Shown piece after piece: positions 34,590-46,116 of a DNA stretch of 64,000 bases (positions are counted from its first letter, which is position 1; each line of letters starts with the position of its first letter). The DNA is taken from the NCBI RefSeq assembly GCF_030272615.1, contig NC_081407.1, positions 373,842,632-373,906,631 of the forward strand, read 5' to 3'. Under the pieces are notes generated by a model. The model was not told the origin of the DNA, did not search any database, and was given only the letters and a program-made list of their open reading frames with translations. The position numbers were made by a program, and so were the translations under genes. This stretch comes from Cryptomeria japonica. Taxonomy: Eukaryota > Streptophyta > Pinopsida > Cupressales > Cupressaceae.

Positions 34590-35400
34590 ATGCTAAGACG
34601 CATCTGCGTTGGTGCTAGGTGTGTCTAGGTAGGCTAGGCACGTCTTTGTTGGTGCCAGACGTGTCTATGTTCAATGCGAGTGTGTCTGTGCAATGCAGGC
34701 ACGTTTGTGCAGGATAGCCACATCTGTGAAGAGTAGAGGCACATCTATGTGATTTAGGCACGTCTGTGCAGGGCAGAAATGTCTGTAAAGTATGCAAGCA
34801 CATTTGTGTCATGAATGTGCATTTATATCTCCAAGGTCAAATCGACAGTTCTCTGATAAACATACGTTGTCAATTGGATAAGCTGCTGAGAGGATACACT
34901 CAAGCAGGTCCTCTAGGGAAGACTAGGATAGCAAATAGGTTTAGGATTGACAATTCTATGATAGAACATACATTGCCAATCAGGAAACTACTCAAGAGGA
35001 TACACTTAAGCAGAGACCCTAGGATAGGATAGATGAAGGCACTTTGTGATGAACAGGGAGTACCAAAGAAATTGACAATTCTATGATAGAACATACGTTG
35101 TCAATTAGATTTGGTTGAAATTGACAATTCTATGATAGAACATAGGTTGTCAAATGGATAACATACTCAAGAGGATACACTCAAGTAGGTTCCCTAAAAG
35201 ATAGGATAAAAGCAACACTTTGTGATGAACAAGGAGTAATACTAGGATAGAGTGCCATATGATAGATATAAGCACTAGGATAAAAAGTAGCACTTTGTGA
35301 TGAATAGGGAATGCCACTAGGATATAGTGCCATATGATAGATAAAAGCACTAGGATAAAAAGCAACATTTTGTGATGAACAGGGAATGCCACTAGCATTG
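34590..35400. repeat. Degenerate short tandem repeats in the 3' region of the Tat-like element
   Basis: 34600-34820 has repeated 'gcacgtctgtg'-like blocks every 25-35 bases. 34840-35150 has four copies of 'gacaattctatgatagaaca' and related blocks. 35200-35400 has repeats of 'gcactttgtgatgaacaggg' and 'gccatatgatagata' blocks. No coding frame is supported. Confidence 0.65.
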
Positions 35401-35442
35401 ACACAGTTGATTTTATTGACTATAGGAGGACTTACCTATGCT

Positions 35443-37041
35443 GGAGTCACGGGAGAGATTCCCTTCGACTCGGAGTTTACGACCAGAGCTGTTATTCGAG
35501 GATAGAGCCGCAGTGGAGGCTATGGGCCTATGATACATTATGTATGTGCCTGAGTTTCAAGCGAACATCGGGTTGCTGACTTCATTAGCTAAGAGATGGC
35601 ACTCAGAGACATGCACATTTCATTTGTTGATGGGTGAGATGACAGTCACCTTAGAGGATGTATACAGGATACTAAGGATACCAATCATTGGGGAGTTAGT
35701 TCCTTATGATCGAGAGGGAGACAGGGATGCACTGAGACAAGTGTTTCAGGATCTAGGACTAGAGATGAGGGTAGGGAATGTGGCGTGGGACACCATGACA
35801 GCGACAAGATTGGCACTACCGGCGTTGCTGGTAGGAGTGATCAATGGGTTCCTCTATCTGGATAGGGCGACACGAGGGTTGGCAGTGGGATTGGGGAGGA
35901 CTCTGGAGACATTGGTGATTGAGCACACCAATTTTGCATGGGGCCATGTCTATTGGCAAACTTGTACTATGAGCTGCATTAGTTTGTGTATCATGGATCA
36001 ACATGATTGGGATGCAGAGTGACCTTGTTGCAGGTATGGACATATGAGCATATGTCGGTGACACGACTGATACACTTTAGAGGCAAAGGACATGGGCATG
36101 GCTATGTACATTTGTATGATATGATTACTTCTCAGCCATAGATTGGGAGACTGGAGTATTGGCATAGGGTGATTGACGAGATAGACAGTGTGGTATGGAG
36201 GCCATACCAGGACTGTGAGGAGTGCGAGGATGATGCAGTGGAGCTGCTATATGTATTTAGGAGTAGGTATCTAATAGGGAGGACACCATATATTATTAAG
36301 AGGCAGTTGATAGACAGAGTATGTAGACAGTTCAGCAAGAAACATTGGATTCCACGAGGGTAAGGGATGTATGCACGGACAGTGAGGGATCGAGTGCATT
36401 TAGGGCCATTATTGTCTTATGATCAGGCAGTGACACAACTGCAGGAGATTGTTCCCATGCCTTGGGACATATGGGCAGATGTAGAGGATGCGGGGATGGA
36501 TGCAGAGTACACTACATATTGGGGAGAGCATTCATTTCCATGGTTGACAGATTTGGGGGAGCTGATAGAGGGAGATGGTGAAGATGATAGTGGAGATGGT
36601 GGAGGCAGAGGCCGATGGCGAAGGTGGGGCATAGTGGCAGAGAGGAGGGTGTCTTAGAGGAGAGAGGGAGGAGAGGAGAGGCAGGCTCATGTAGTGAGGG
36701 GTAGAGGTGGATTGTCATTATAGGTGCCAGCAGCACAAGTTCCCAGACAGGGACATGGACATGAGAAACCACAAGGACATGGTGAGGGGAGAGAGGAGGA
36801 GGATGAGCTACTATCCTTAAGGGACATCTGCCAGGGAGAGGTAGATGAGATCCATGATCTAGAGAGGGATACAACTAGACTCAGGAGACAGATGAGGGAC
36901 ACTGAGTGGGAGAAGGATCAGGCTATTCAACGCTATACGGAGGCTGAGATAGAACTAAGGCCAGGGAGGCAGGTAGCAGAGGACACATGGGTCAGATACG
37001 CCTATGTTCTATGGGTAGGGGAGGAGATAGCTTATTGGTGA
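35443..37041 (+). pseudogene. Plant mobile domain (MAIN/MAIL-like) protein, degenerate, antisense in the Tat-like element
   Basis: The plus-strand frame reads RFPSTRSLRPELLFEDRA, then after a TGA just before 35540, RWHSETCTFHL and MTVTLEDVYRILRIPI. This is the 'gE.TlTLeDV..ll.lPv.G' signature of the plant mobile domain (PF10536). Further on are VVWRPY, IDRVCRQFSKKHWIP (compare the RVxRQFG..Q.iP pattern) and YTTYWGEHS. A glycine/acid-rich stretch and a likely coiled coil (LRDICQGEVDEIHDLERDTT, 36814-36873) end it. Stops near 35534, 36020, 36139, 36361 and 36655 and at least one frameshift break it. Cellular relatives act in transcriptional silencing and meristem upkeep; copies are known in plant transposons. 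Confidence 0.7.
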
Positions 37042-37307
37042 GACTTGTACTATGGAGTGGTGCCACCAGATTAGCGGGCTAGGAGAGATGATCCTGGGGT
37101 GGGTCCTTCCAGGGCTCAAAATCTGTCGAGGCCAGCTTGCTCCGAGGGAGGGAGTTCATCATAGCCTTAGAGGGCTCCCTATGTATCAGTTTTGTACCAT
37201 TTTGTATGATGATGTAGACACCTTTGGGTGATTGTAGCCATATGTATTTTGACATCATTGTATCATGACACTTATGATTTTTGAGATATATATATATATA
37301 TATATAT

Positions 37308-37354
37308 GAGATGATTCATCGTTGCGGTAGCTATATGCATGTGTACCTATGTGA
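37308..37354. repeat. 47-bp direct repeat flanking the inserted Gypsy fragment, left copy
   Basis: The segment from GAGATGATTCAT to ACCTATGTGA recurs at 41225-41271 with one base different. Each copy follows a TA run (37286-37307 and 41152-41224). Confidence 0.85.
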
Positions 37355-38751
37355 AGAGTGGCACACAACTGTTGGAAAGAAGTAAACTCAGAAAACAGAA
37401 GTTTGTCTCGAATATCTTTTTGCAAATTAGAAATAAAGATTCTTTGAATATCATTATCAGGCACTGGAAAAGAAATTTGAGCATACAAATGCTTATATCT
37501 ACCAATGAAATCAGTCACTTTTTCTTTAACACCTTGTTTACAATGCATCAAATCAATCAAAGTAACTTTAGGACTTATATTGTTTTGAAATTGTTGAATG
37601 AAAGCATTTGCAAGTTGTTCGAAAGAAGTAATAGAATAAGAAGGCAACGAGCAATACCATTGTAGGGCTTTGTCTCTTAATGTTCTAGTAAACAGTTTTG
37701 CAAGCAACCTTTGGTCATAAGCAAAATCAGTACATATTGTTTGAAAAGTCTTAACATGTGTTAGAGGATCTCCTTTACCATTATAAAGTTCCAAATGCGG
37801 GATTTCAACATGCTTAGGAGGAATAGCTCGAACAATGTCAAGAGAAAGTGGGCTCGCAACATCAAATGTGGGCACACTAAACTTAGATTGATTCATAGAG
37901 GCAATTTGTTGCTGTAAAGAAGAGACAGTTTGTGCAAGATTATTAAGGGTAGCTTCAGTCGAAGAGTTCATATTAGGTGTGTTAGATTGAGATGGAGGTG
38001 TGATGTTATTGAAAGATGGTAAAGAGTAAGGTGGTGGGACCCTATGATAGTCAACCATAGGGGATGATTGGATAGGAGGAACACTACAAGGAGGAATGGA
38101 ATGATTAAATGAATTGCCCCCTTGTGTCATGTTCATTTGTGAAGATGTAATAGGAACACTTATTGAAGGAATGAATGAAGAAGTCGGATTAAATGAAGGA
38201 ATAGGGTTAATTGAAGAAGGAGGATTGCCCCCATGACTAGTGATCATGGGAGGAATGTCTTGTATAGAAGTAGCCATGATGTTTGATGTAAAGGTAGGTA
38301 AACTAGCAATAGAAGTGGTCAAAGGAATAGAATGATTGACTTGTGTAGGAGGTTGTGTATAACCTAAAGATTCAGCACAACTCTTCATAGGCATCACATT
38401 CGAATCCACAATGTGTGCGATACCACGTAAAACATCAATTCCATTCTTATCACTTTGAAGCATACGTTTTAGACCCTCAATTAAAGGAAGAGCTTGACTA
38501 TCGGGATACTCATGAGACATCCATTGGTGAAAATCGTCAAATTGGTTATCCAATTTGGAAAGTTGTTCAATGGAAACTTCATGGAGAGCTTCTTCATCAT
38601 TCAGAGGATTAGAGGAATTACCCATGTCCTCGTTAAAAAGACTACTCAAATTAGGTTCCATCTCCTCAGTAGTTAAACCTCGGAAAGACTTAATTCTACG
38701 GCTTCGTCTAACGGGAATAGTGTAAGTAGGGCTTATTGTTGTAAAACTCAT
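37355..38751 (-). pseudogene. Gypsy gag, C-terminally truncated
   Basis: An uninterrupted frame of about 465 residues starts at the ATG at 38751 with MSFTTISPTYTIPVRRSRR. It has a long Ser/Pro/Asn-rich linker, then the capsid region: HLELYNGKGDPLTHVKTF, LRDKALQWYCSLP, FEQLANAFIQQFQ and KQGVKEKVTDFIGRY. Gag identity comes from these Retrotrans_gag motifs. It ends at the junction near 37355. The last 30 or so residues, including a Tyr-Ile run, are flanking DNA read through. No stop lies in the retained part, so it is relatively young. Confidence 0.8.
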
Positions 38752-39903
38752 GCACTAGAGAGAGAGAGAAGATTTTGATTTTAGAGGTAGCAATTTTCAG
38801 TAAAACCAGCCAATCTTCCAGATTTAAGCTGTTAAATGCAATCACAACAGTCTCCCGAAATTTCAGAAAAAATGTTCGGGACCGTGGCGCTCGGAGTGCA
38901 ACACGGTCCTTGCAACTTTTTTTGAAATTTGCAGGGATGAAAGGTATGATGATTTTAGAGCTAATTTGAAAAAATTGAGGGATTTTACGATCTGTAGATA
39001 GGCCAAATTAAAGTTGCAAATTCAAAATTGAACCCTATCAAGATTGTCGAAAAATGCAAAATTTGAATTTTGAAAAAGAGAGGGAGACTGAAATTTTGAA
39101 TTTTATGATTTTAGAGGGAATGTCAAGAGCTATGCAAATTTTGAAATTTAAAAATTGATTCAATTTTACGCAAAATTCAATTTTGAAAGCGGAAATCAAA
39201 GTTGTTGTAATTAGGCACTTAATTTCAAAAGTCACAAAATGCAAATATTTGAATAAAGCACTGAAATTTTGAATGAATGCAAATACAATTTTCAGATCTA
39301 AGACAGTAAGAACACAATTTTGACACAAAATTTCAGTTTCGATAATTTTTGAATGATTAGGAGCCTTAGACCAAGCAATCACAAGACCAACTTTGACTGT
39401 AATTTTGAAAGTGTTATAATTGACAAAATCAACCAAAATTCTGGATTTTAGCAGGAAAATACAGCAAGATCTCGCTCCCGAAATTTTGGAAAAAATGTCG
39501 GGGACGATGGCGCTCGGAGTGCAACACGGTCCTCGCAACTTTTTTCCAAATTTTCAGGGATGAAAGATATTGTGATTTTATTGCGGAATCCAAAGTTACA
39601 GCTGATTTGGAGATGTTTTGATCGGTCAAATTGTCAGACAAAGGTTGAATCAAGAGGGTTTCAAAAATTAGGGTTTTGACACTTAACCACTTAATCTTCA
39701 GAATTAAAGCGCAAATATGAATTGATAATTTGTAATAGAAGGACAGATCTGAAACAAGCATTAACATTTAGACATTTCGCAAGTTTAATTATTAAAAAGA
39801 AATTTTAGGGTTTTAATGCAATCACCTCTAAAACTTTGCAAAAGATCAAACATGGAAATGTAATCAATTTTTTCAGATCTAAGCATGAAAAATCAGAAAG
39901 GAT
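38752..39903 (-). other. Leader of the nested Gypsy element, with a duplicated module
   Basis: This is non-coding sequence between primer site and gag. A block of about 110 bases at 38845-38955 recurs at 39472-39582, including 'ggcgctcggagtgcaacacg' in both. A weaker relative lies in the LTR at about 40295-40345. Confidence 0.65.
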
Positions 39904-39922
39904 GTTCATGTCGGGTTCACCA
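39904..39922 (-). promoter_or_regulatory. Primer binding site of the nested Gypsy element
   Basis: The minus strand reads TGGTGAACCCGACATGAAC after a 3-base spacer from the LTR end at 39926. Its complement ends in ACCA, as a tRNA 3' end should. I do not assign the tRNA. Confidence 0.75.
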
Positions 39923-39925
39923 AAA

Positions 39926-41147
39926 TGTAAAGCGGAAAATCACGGTCGAACCCTAGTTGGTCTCCCCTCTTCTAACTCCGAGGAGAGAGAAGGGAGGTTC
40001 GCTAGGATTCGATGGGTTTTCACTTAGGGGGAAGACTTTACATTCAAAAGAGGGGTTGAAACTCATAAGATTCAATCCCACACGATGTAAGATTGGATGC
40101 TAAATGAATTTCAAGGGTTAGGAAAGCAAGGCTACCCTCTTTTGTAAAGAATGTTGATTAAGGAAATTAAGCTAAGGATGCATAGAAAGTCATAAAGATT
40201 CGCTTATAAACTGAGTTTAGGTTATAGGATGAAGCTGGGGACCTGGAATTAGCAGTAAAATGTCGATACGGCGCTGTCCTGCAAATTTGGGCAAAAGCTG
40301 TCAGGACGATGGCGCCCGGCGCCACGGTCCTCCAAAAAATCCGCGAAACGAAGGGGGATCTGTTCGTCTCTGCACAAGGATTCCAGATCTTCAATTTCAG
40401 CCACGTACCTGCAACCTACACACAGAAAAGCGAAGACGATTGGGGGGTTAGGGATTAGGGGTTTGCCTTTAGGTCAAACCCCGGTTTTGGAATTAACCAA
40501 GAAATGAGCAAGAGCTGTAAATGTAAATGACTGTAAAACAAGTACTAATACCTTGTTCTAAGGATGTTTGTATCCTTATATGCGAAGGTTTAGATGTTGT
40601 ATGTTGTATGTTGTAGCATGTAGTATGTGATCTCCTCTTCAATGGTTGAATCCTTGTCTTGAATGCAACACTTAGCCTTGAATGGAGACTTGAAATGATC
40701 AATTGCTTGAAGGAATGCTTGAATGCTTGAATGCTTGAGTATAGTTTCCACGCCTTTTCCATCATATCGAATGAAAGAGGAAAATGTAGTTTATATACTT
40801 GTCAATTAAGGGTTGATAGACTGATTTTCCCGACCTTAGGCCGACCAGGGAAGTATATTTCCAAATTGCAATCAAAAAGACCCGATATCACTTAGGAAAC
40901 CGGGCCCAAAATAGGACCCAGGGACCAGGGCGCTGGGTGCCCTGGTCCTGAGGGACCAGGGCGCTGGGCGCTCTGGTCCCACCTCCCAGGACATCAGGGT
41001 GCAAGGAGGTTCAGGCCAGGGTGCTTGAAAAATGCATTTTTCAGTGTCGTGAGCGAGTTTTGGGGTCTCCATTCAGGTTGCGTGTTGCGTCGCCATCGTG
41101 AAGACCGAAATGCAGTCGAAATTGCAAGTGTCGCAATTTTAGGACGC

Positions 41148-41151
<4 letters not shown>
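39926..41151 (-). mobile_element. 5' LTR of the nested Gypsy element
   Basis: In plus orientation it runs from TGTAAAGCGG to GGACGCTACA, 1226 bp. It carries two adjacent palindromes at 40922-40948 and 40952-40980. It resembles the partial LTR at 62771-64000 in several blocks, including 'tcaaacccc' followed by 'ttttgg' and the 'ggaccagggcgc' region. Confidence 0.75.
40922..40980. repeat. Two adjacent GC-rich palindromes in the LTR
   Basis: The first has arms GGACCAGGGC (40922-40931) and GCCCTGGTCC (40939-40948). The second has arms GGGACCAG (40952-40959) and CTGGTCCC (40973-40980) with partly pairing inner bases. They are three bases apart. A degenerate form lies at 63210-63268. Confidence 0.8.

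Positions 41152-41224
<73 letters not shown>
41152..41224. repeat. (TA)n microsatellite
   Basis: About 36 uninterrupted TA units lie between the nested LTR and the right 47-bp repeat. A shorter run of about 11 units lies at 37286-37307. Confidence 0.95.
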
Positions 41225-41228
<4 letters not shown>

Positions 41229-41271
41229 TGATTCATTGTTGCGGTAGCTATATGCATGTGTACCTATGTGA
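41225..41271. repeat. 47-bp direct repeat flanking the inserted Gypsy fragment, right copy
   Basis: This is a copy of 37308-37354 with a single C/T difference. From here the sequence of the 20-kb element continues. Confidence 0.85.
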
Positions 41272-42780
41272 TGCATGTTTATATGTGATGCTTATGTATG
41301 GGTGCAAATATGTACGTGATGAAATGCAATTTTTTTGTTCTTTTATGTTTTTAATGTGTTATGCATATGTAAAAGTGAATGTATGAAATGCAGATGAATA
41401 TGATAATGCAAATAGATATTTACATGATGAGAATGTAAAATGTGCTAATATGTGTTGTGTGCGGGATGTGATGCAATTTTGATATTTATATGTATGTATG
41501 AAATACTAATATGTCATAATGCAGGTGCTAACTACGTGAAATGCAAATATTTTTGGCATGTCATTATACTCAGTCATGTGATAGTGGGCTACACAGACTC
41601 GAGAAGGATGATGGAGGTCAATCAAGAAAGGGGGATGGAAGATAGAAGATATGAAAGTGAAAGAGATTCTTGTGCGTTATCATCATTGAGCTTTATTATG
41701 GCAAATAGGTTATGACAATCCCGATATATGTTTGACCTAGAAAGTCATTGTGCCCATTTGCATGGAGATCAGATAGTCACAAAAAAGGAATGCCCCAGTT
41801 CACACTAGACTCACAGTGTCCTCATATCCTTGGAGAAGTCATAGCATTACTAAGAGACAATCCATAGACAATAAAGAAAAATAGGTGATGATACCCTATC
41901 CTCGCCTTTCTAGTCAAAGTCATCTTGGAGATAAAATCTCTAGTCAGAGACATCCTGGAAAAGCTAAAAGACATGTCACCAAAAGATAAAATCAAAAGAA
42001 AACCAAGACTCGACACCAACATCCACTATAGTCCTCAAGTTTAGTGTCTCTTGTCACTTGTATAAGTCTATTTGATTGTGGTCACAATGTTTACTTTCAC
42101 AAAAGGATAGATAGCATTGAACCATAATGTTGTCTGAGTCTGTTGAAAGATTTGATTTGTTGAAGCCCATTGCTACTGTGTCTCATCTAAAACTGACTGA
42201 ATCCATGACATTGATACTTTATTGCAGAGAAGATGAAACTCTATTGTGGATCTGTGATGCAAGTGTTTCTTTATTGTGGATTGTGCATGAATAGACTGAA
42301 GAAAACTAGAAGAAGTTGTACTGCTCGAAACGTGTGATGCTCTTAGCTCCACACCCATCACTAGACTTAGGATTTTCCTTAGCCATAGATAGGAGATGAT
42401 TTATTATGGATGGAAAGGGGGTGAAAAGGGAATGTTTATTATGAATGGCTAACCAATCTTAGGTAGGTCAATAACAAGCCATGATGGGAATGGGTAAGTT
42501 TATTATGGATAGATAGGTTGTGAGTGTGTACAAAGTGACGGGATGAGATGGAATCCTGAAGGAGGGAGGATCAATGTCTCTACACATGGCACCAGTAACC
42601 CAATTTTCACCATGGTACTTTCCCAGGGCGCCATCGAAGTGGTTTTCACCGTTGGACAAATTTATTTCTCTTTACTTTTTTTTCAATTTTTTGTGTTTTT
42701 GAATTTCTTGAATTTTTTGAATTTTTTGTATTTTTTGATTTTTTTGAATTAGGATACTCTGAAGAGCTATTTGTAAAACC
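41272..42780 (-). other. 3' region of the Tat-like element after integrase
   Basis: I see no coding domain on either strand. At 42670-42752 the minus strand is an A-rich low-complexity array built of 'ttcaaaaaa' units. The rest is AT-rich with ATG-containing short repeats such as 'tgatgcatgtttatatgtga' near 41268. Confidence 0.45.
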
Positions 42781-44158
42781 TATGAAGGTGCATGTTGTTG
42801 ATAGGATCCTCCAAAGGTTTTCCCTCTATGGTTGAGAGTTGATATGCACCAGATCCATAGGCTGTTGTAATGATGTAAGGACCAAGCCAGTTTGGTTCGA
42901 ACTTGCCCTTCTTCTCTCTGTCTTGCTAATTTTTAAGATTTTCTTTGAGAACTAAGTCACCTACTTCAAATGTGTGAGGCTTTACCTTGTGATTGTAACT
43001 GCAGCTCATTCATTGTTGATAAGCCTTGAGATGATTAAAATCAGTTTGTCTTCATTCATCCAATAGTTCTAGTTCTTGTAAGCAAGAGACCTTGTAGTCT
43101 TCATCACTGATAATGTTGTGCAAAGAGACTCGTAAAGATGGTAACTCAACCTCAATAGGAAAGATGGCTTCAGTGCCATAGACAAGTGAATAAGGTGTGG
43201 CTCCTATAGGTGTGTGAACACTTGTGCGATAAGCCCAAAGTGCATGATTAAGTTGGATATGCCAATTTTGGCCAGTGTCATCAACTATCTTTTTGAGGAT
43301 TTTAAGAATAGTTTTATTAGACGCCTCAACTTGACCATTACCTTGGGGGTAATAGGGAGTGGAGAAATGATGGGTAATATGGAAGCGATCACAAAGTTCA
43401 TGAACATCTTGGTTTTTGAAGGGACGTTCGTTATCAGTGATGATGGAGAGAGGAATACCGTACCAGCAAATGATATAGTTAAGAATGAATATAGCAATCT
43501 ATTTTCCAGTGACTTGTGTAAGAGGCATGACTTCAATCCATTTTGTGAAATACTCTGTGGCAGTGATAATGAATTTGTGGCCATTGGAAGAAGGATGGTG
43601 AATCTTGCCTATGAGATTGAGTCCCCACTGACAAAAGGGTCAAGGAGTCGCAATCGGTTGAAGTTCTCATGCTGGTGCATGAATAAGGTATCCATGAATT
43701 TGAAATTTCTTACATTTCTTGACAAACTGATATGAATCTTTTTCCATATTGGGCTAGTAATATCTAGTCCTGATGAGTTTCTTGGCTAAGGTAGGACCAC
43801 TAGAATGTGGACCACATATTCCTTCACGAACTTCATGTAACATAATCTGAGCTTCGTCCCTTTCTAGACATCTAAGAAGAGTGCCATCTAGACCTTGACG
43901 GTATAGGATATTGGCTAAAATGACGTATTGGGAAGATTGGCGAATGAAAGTGCGGCGTTGGTTGTTGGATAAGTCAAGAGGAAGGGTGTTGTTACGAAGG
44001 TATGTGAAAATGGAACCGTATAACTGGGAATCAGGACCAACGACACATATCATCTTAGTAGGAGTGATCTCATATGAGGGAACCAAAAGGTTATCCACCA
44101 AGAAATCATAGCGGGTTTCATTATGCGGTAGATCAATCAGTGAAGCAATAGTAGTCAT
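42781..44158 (-). pseudogene. Integrase of the Tat-like element
   Basis: The zinc-binding part reads LHEVREGICGPH then YYWPNMEKDS and KKCKKFQIHG, where the second Cys of the CxxC pair is Phe. The core follows as FIITATEYFTKWIEVMPL, SIITDNERPF and GQVEASNKTILK. These are the three acidic motifs of a retroviral-type integrase, with Glu at the first position where Asp is usual. Then come YRTSVHTPIGATPY and a C-terminal domain with HTFEVGDLVL. Stops occur at several positions, for example before the ELQPIATP segment. Confidence 0.8.
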
Positions 44159-44199
44159 GGCATCTGTGGCTCGATTCTTCTCTCTTGGTATCTACTCAA

Positions 44200-44520
44200 A
44201 GGTTAACTTCATGAAATGTTGCTTGAAGTCATCTACCATTTTCTTGTAAGGCATTAATTTTTCATCTTTGTTTGGTAGTCATCGGTTGCTTGACGAATTA
44301 CAAGTTGAGAGTCCCCAAAAACATGAAGTTCCTGGATCTTTCACTGAACTGCAATCCGTAATCCTGTTATTAATGCCTCGTATTCTACTATGTTATTAGT
44401 GCAAGGAAATGAAAATCGATATGATTTTGGAATGGAATCCCCTTGAAGTGTGATAAAGAGGATGCCAGCTCCTGCACCATGCTGCATGTATGAGCCATCA
44501 AAGTACAGTTACCAAGACTT
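44200..44520 (-). pseudogene. Second (additional) RNase H-like domain of the Tat-like element
   Basis: LYFDGSYMQHGAGAGILFI, then NNIVEYEALITGLRIA and VFGDSQLVI, are the D..E..D motifs of an RNase H fold. It lies between the normal RNase H and integrase. This duplicated domain is characteristic of Tat-lineage Gypsy elements. A stop follows LRIAVQ. Confidence 0.75.
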
Positions 44521-46116
44521 CGTGTGTGATACCGTCAAGATGGATTCATCTGGAAACTTTGAAGTTAAAGGAGTATCATCTATCATGGGTGCATTTGCTA
44601 GCTGATCTATGATAGCTTGTCCCTTTATTTCTTTTATGTCCATATAATCAATGTTGAATTCACTCAAGAGCATTACACATTTGGCTAGTTTGTTAGTAAG
44701 AGTCGCCTTATTGAGAAGGTACTTCAATGGATCAATCCTTGCGAACAACTTAGTTTTATGAGTTAGCATGTAATGTTGTAATTTTTGTGAAGCAAAAACC
44801 ACAGCGAGACATGCACGCTCAATTAGTTTGTATTTTAACTCATAACCAACCAGAGTACGACTGATGTAATATGTTTCCTCTTCTTTGCCCTCAACATCTT
44901 GTTGTACTAAGAGTGCCCCCAATGCTATTGATGTAGCTGATACGTAGAGTAACATGGGTTGTACTGGGACTGGTGGCATCAAGACTGGTGGATTCAGAAG
45001 ATAATCTTTGAGTATCTAAAAAGCCTATTGATAGTTATCATCCCATTTGAATTTGATGTTTTTGTGTAGCAAGTGCTGAAAAGGATGACATTTATCTGCA
45101 AGTTGTGCTATGAATCATCGTATGGACTAGAGCCTTCCTTGTAAAGATCGAAGTTGACTGATATTTCTTGGTGGTGACATTTCTAGAATTGCTTTGACTT
45201 TCACTGGATTGGCTTCAATTCATCTTTTTGAAACAACAAATCCTAGGAGCTTCCCAGAGGTTACTCCAAAGACACATTTCTTGGGGTTTAGTCTTACTTT
45301 GTATTTTTCCAACCGATCAAAAACGACTGAAAGGATGTCCAAATGTGTATCTCTATCTATTGATTTTTCCAAGAGGTCATCAACATAATCTTCTACAGTT
45401 ACATGCATGAAATCATGAAAGATAGTAGTCATGGCTCGTTGGTATGTAGCACTTGCATTCTTTAGCCTAAAAGGCATGGCATTCCAGCAAAAATTTCCTC
45501 AGGGACAAGTAAATGTTGTTTTGTGCTGATCCTTGGATGCAATTTTTATTTGATTATAGCCAGAGAATCCATCCATCAAAGATAACATTGCATGACCTAC
45601 TGTGAGTTCTACTATCAGGTCGATGTTTGGCAATGGAAAGTCATCCTTAGGAAAAGCTTTGTTAATGTCTCTGAAATCTATACATATTCTGATGTTGTGA
45701 TCTGGCTTACTGACTAGTACTAGGTTGGAGATCCATTCAGGATAATCAATTGGTCGTATGAATCCGACATCCAATAATTTTTCAAGCTCTACCTTGACTA
45801 ATAATGCCACTTGTGGATGCATCTTTCTTAATTTTTGTTTCACTAGCTTTGCCCTCGGTTTAACTGTCAAATGATACATTACTAGATCTAGATCTAGTCC
45901 AGGCATATCGGCATATGACCATGCAAAATTGATTTGTCGCTCTATGAAAAAACTTATGAAATTTGATCTTTCTCCCTCTGTCAGAGATTGTGCCAAGAAT
46001 ATGTTATGTGGAATCTCTTCTGTACCAATGTTTGTTTTGATGGTCTCCTCTACTAACATGGATGATTTTTCTTCATATGATGCCGAGAAAATGTCGAGCC
46101 TTCCATCTTCGGGCAT
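44509..46116 (-). pseudogene. Reverse transcriptase and RNase H of the Tat-like element
   Basis: Reverse transcriptase motifs are LRKMHPQVALLVKVELEKLL, VGFIRPIDYPEWISNLVLV, IDFRDINKAFPKDDFPLPNI, DGFSGYNQIKIA, FRLKNASATYQRAM and YVDDLL (YVDD at 45376-45387). RNase H follows with LLYVSATSIALGALLV, ERACLAVVFASQKLQHYM and LANAPMIDD. Stops lie near 45490, in the connection region 45000-45220 and before 44509. Confidence 0.85.

Larger units (their letters stand above)
37355..41151 (-). mobile_element. Truncated Gypsy element nested in the Tat-like element
   Basis: On the minus strand it has a 5' LTR (41151-39926), a primer site (39904-39922), a leader of about 1.15 kb (39903-38752) and a gag (from 38751) that stops abruptly at about 37355. 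Protease, pol and 3' LTR are missing. It interrupts the 3' region of the 20-kb element at a TA microsatellite. Confidence 0.8.

Noticed and set aside
37255-37354. The last 30 residues of the nested gag, with a Tyr-Ile run
   Set aside because: This part is the 47-bp flanking repeat and TA microsatellite read through after the truncation point, not Gag.
37308-41271. The 47-bp repeats as an ordinary target site duplication
   Set aside because: Gypsy integrases produce 4-6 bp duplications; 47 bp plus a truncated 3' half needs another mechanism.
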